From NCBI GenBank assembly GCA_964567125.1, contig CAZMLC010000119.1, positions 1 to 5,858 of the forward strand: 5,858 bases of DNA, in the 5' to 3' direction. The stretch comes from CAZMLC01 sp964567125 (lineage in GTDB: Bacteria; Verrucomicrobiota; Kiritimatiellia; RFP12; UBA1067). The translations under genes were made by a program, and so were the position numbers. Below the pieces are notes generated by a model. That model saw nothing but the letters and a program-made list of their open reading frames with translations. It did not search any database and was not told the origin of the DNA. This document shows, one piece after another, positions 4,968 through 5,858 of the stretch (the first letter of the stretch is position 1; each line of letters starts with the position of its first letter).

Positions 4968-5858
4968 TCAGGGCGCAGCGGCCAGCAGGATCGCCTGGAT
5001 CAGGCTCGCTGGACGCGCGATCCCCTTCCACGCCAGATCGAATGCCGTACCGTGGTCCGGCGAGGTGCGCAAAAAGGGCAGGCCTGCGGTAACGTTAACC
5101 CCCTCATCGAAGGCCAACATCTTAAAGGGGATCAGCCCCTGATCGTGATACATCGCGATGCACACGTCAAAGGGCAGCGCCGCGTGCGGGCCTGCGGCAT
5201 GCGCAAAGGCCGTATCGGGCACAAGCGGCCCGATTACGCAATAGCCGCGCGCGCGCGCCGCCTGCACGGCCGGCTGGATGATCCGCACCTCTTCATCGCC
5301 GAAGATTCCGGATTCCCCCGCATGCGGATTCAGCCCCAGCACACCGATACGCGGAGGCTGCGCATTTTTGCGTTGATAGATCGCGCAGGCACGTTCGAGG
5401 GTTTGAAGGATCCGTTCCACGCTCAGCAGCCGCGGCACGCGGGTCAGCGCCTCATGGATCGTCACGAGCCCCAGCGTCAGCTGCGGCGAATAAAAGATCA
5501 TATCCGGATGGTCGACCCCGGTAAGATGGCCCAAAAGCTCCGTATGTCCGGGGAAATCATAGCCCGCCTCGTGCAGCGCCTTTTTGTTGATCGGGCCGGT
5601 CACCAGCGCTTGGGCCTTGCCGGCGAGAATATCGGCAACAGCTGCCGCGATCCACTGATAGGCCTGACGTCCGCAGGCGGCGCAGACTTTGCCAGGCTCA
5701 ATCGACTCCGCCTCCGGGAAGGGGAAGTCCAACACGACCGGACAATCCTGCGGCAGTTCAGTAAAAGGTGTATGGGCAGGGACAACAACCGCGTCAGCCG
5801 GGAACGGCAACGCTGTCGCGGTAGCCACTCTGCGCAACAGCGTTTCATTGCCATAGAC
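4968..5858 (-). CDS. pdxA: 4-hydroxythreonine-4-phosphate dehydrogenase PdxA (N-terminus outside window)
   Basis: The frame stays open from the TGA at 4968-4970 to the right edge, giving 296 residues. By comparison with the family (about 330), roughly 35 N-terminal residues lie beyond the window. The TTG at 5837 is internal, since VYGNETLL precedes it in frame. PdxA oxidises 4-phosphohydroxy-L-threonine with NAD; the product decarboxylates and is joined to deoxyxylulose phosphate by PdxJ to make pyridoxine phosphate. In the visible numbering, substrate-binding G-H105-T-E and the three metal-ligand histidines, TIH135, NPH179AGESG and MYH238DQGL, are all present. They show the same spacing pattern as E. 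coli H136, H166, H211 and H266. The C-terminal HGTAFDLAWKG also fits. A related subgroup (PdxA2) acts on other four-carbon acid phosphates, so the substrate is likely but not proven. The stop is 6 bp from the convergent HAD stop, with no terminator between. Confidence 0.94.
   Translation of the reverse strand, partial: VYGNETLLRRVATATALPFPADAVVVPAHTPFTELPQDCPVVLDFPFPEAESIEPGKVCAACGRQAYQWIAAAVADILAGKAQALVTGPINKKALHEAGYDFPGHTELLGHLTGVDHPDMIFYSPQLTLGLVTIHEALTRVPRLLSVERILQTLERACAIYQRKNAQPPRIGVLGLNPHAGESGIFGDEEVRIIQPAVQAARARGYCVIGPLVPDTAFAHAAGPHAALPFDVCIAMYHDQGLIPFKMLAFDEGVNVTAGLPFLRTSPDHGTAFDLAWKGIARPASLIQAILLAAAP

Noticed and set aside
5837..5837. TTG as the start of pdxA
   Set aside because: The frame continues upstream with PdxA-like residues to the window edge, and the N-terminal fold segment would be missing.

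Overview
This window looks like ordinary chromosomal DNA from a free-standing, moderately GC-rich bacterium. Every gene is either housekeeping or a widely conserved family. I see no insertion sequence, phage gene, CRISPR array, tRNA or rRNA. The taxon is not certain. The parvulin lipoprotein beside recO and a DUF502 gene, together with the sequence style, suggest the PVC group (Kiritimatiellota, Lentisphaerota or Verrucomicrobiota). That is an impression from protein similarity, not a demonstrated placement.

Left block, plus strand (1-2490): the C-terminal end of a DUF502 membrane-protein gene, then recO (DNA repair) 7 bp after it, then a lipoprotein with a parvulin-type peptidyl-prolyl isomerase domain and a long Ala/Lys/Glu helical tail. 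The block ends in a strong intrinsic terminator (about 2516-2556). A candidate promoter for the isomerase gene lies in an unusually AT-rich patch inside the 3' end of recO.

Middle block, minus strand (4123 down to 2628): rpsL (S12) and rpsG (S7) form a tight pair with 3 bp between them, closed by their own terminator at 3199-3232. yqeY (GatB/YqeY family) follows with its own putative promoter and Shine-Dalgarno. No fusA or tuf follows rpsG here, so the usual 'str' operon is split or shortened.

Right block: a HAD-family phosphatase on the plus strand, divergent from rpsL across a 163-bp AT-rich promoter region. It converges with pdxA (vitamin B6 synthesis, minus strand), with only 6 bp between the two stop codons. 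pdxA lacks its N-terminus because it runs off the right edge.

The most unusual observation is in the isomerase. The parvulin core (about residues 208-290) has no first beta-strand with its active-site His in the normal place, yet a textbook copy of that strand (ASHILVKV, residues 311-318) sits after the core. This reads as a circularly permuted parvulin domain, or as the remnant of a tandem one. Smaller points are an 18-bp perfect palindrome exactly covering the lipobox codons, a shared TTCTTGGTATA element at two putative promoters, and helically spaced T-tracts upstream of the ribosomal promoter.
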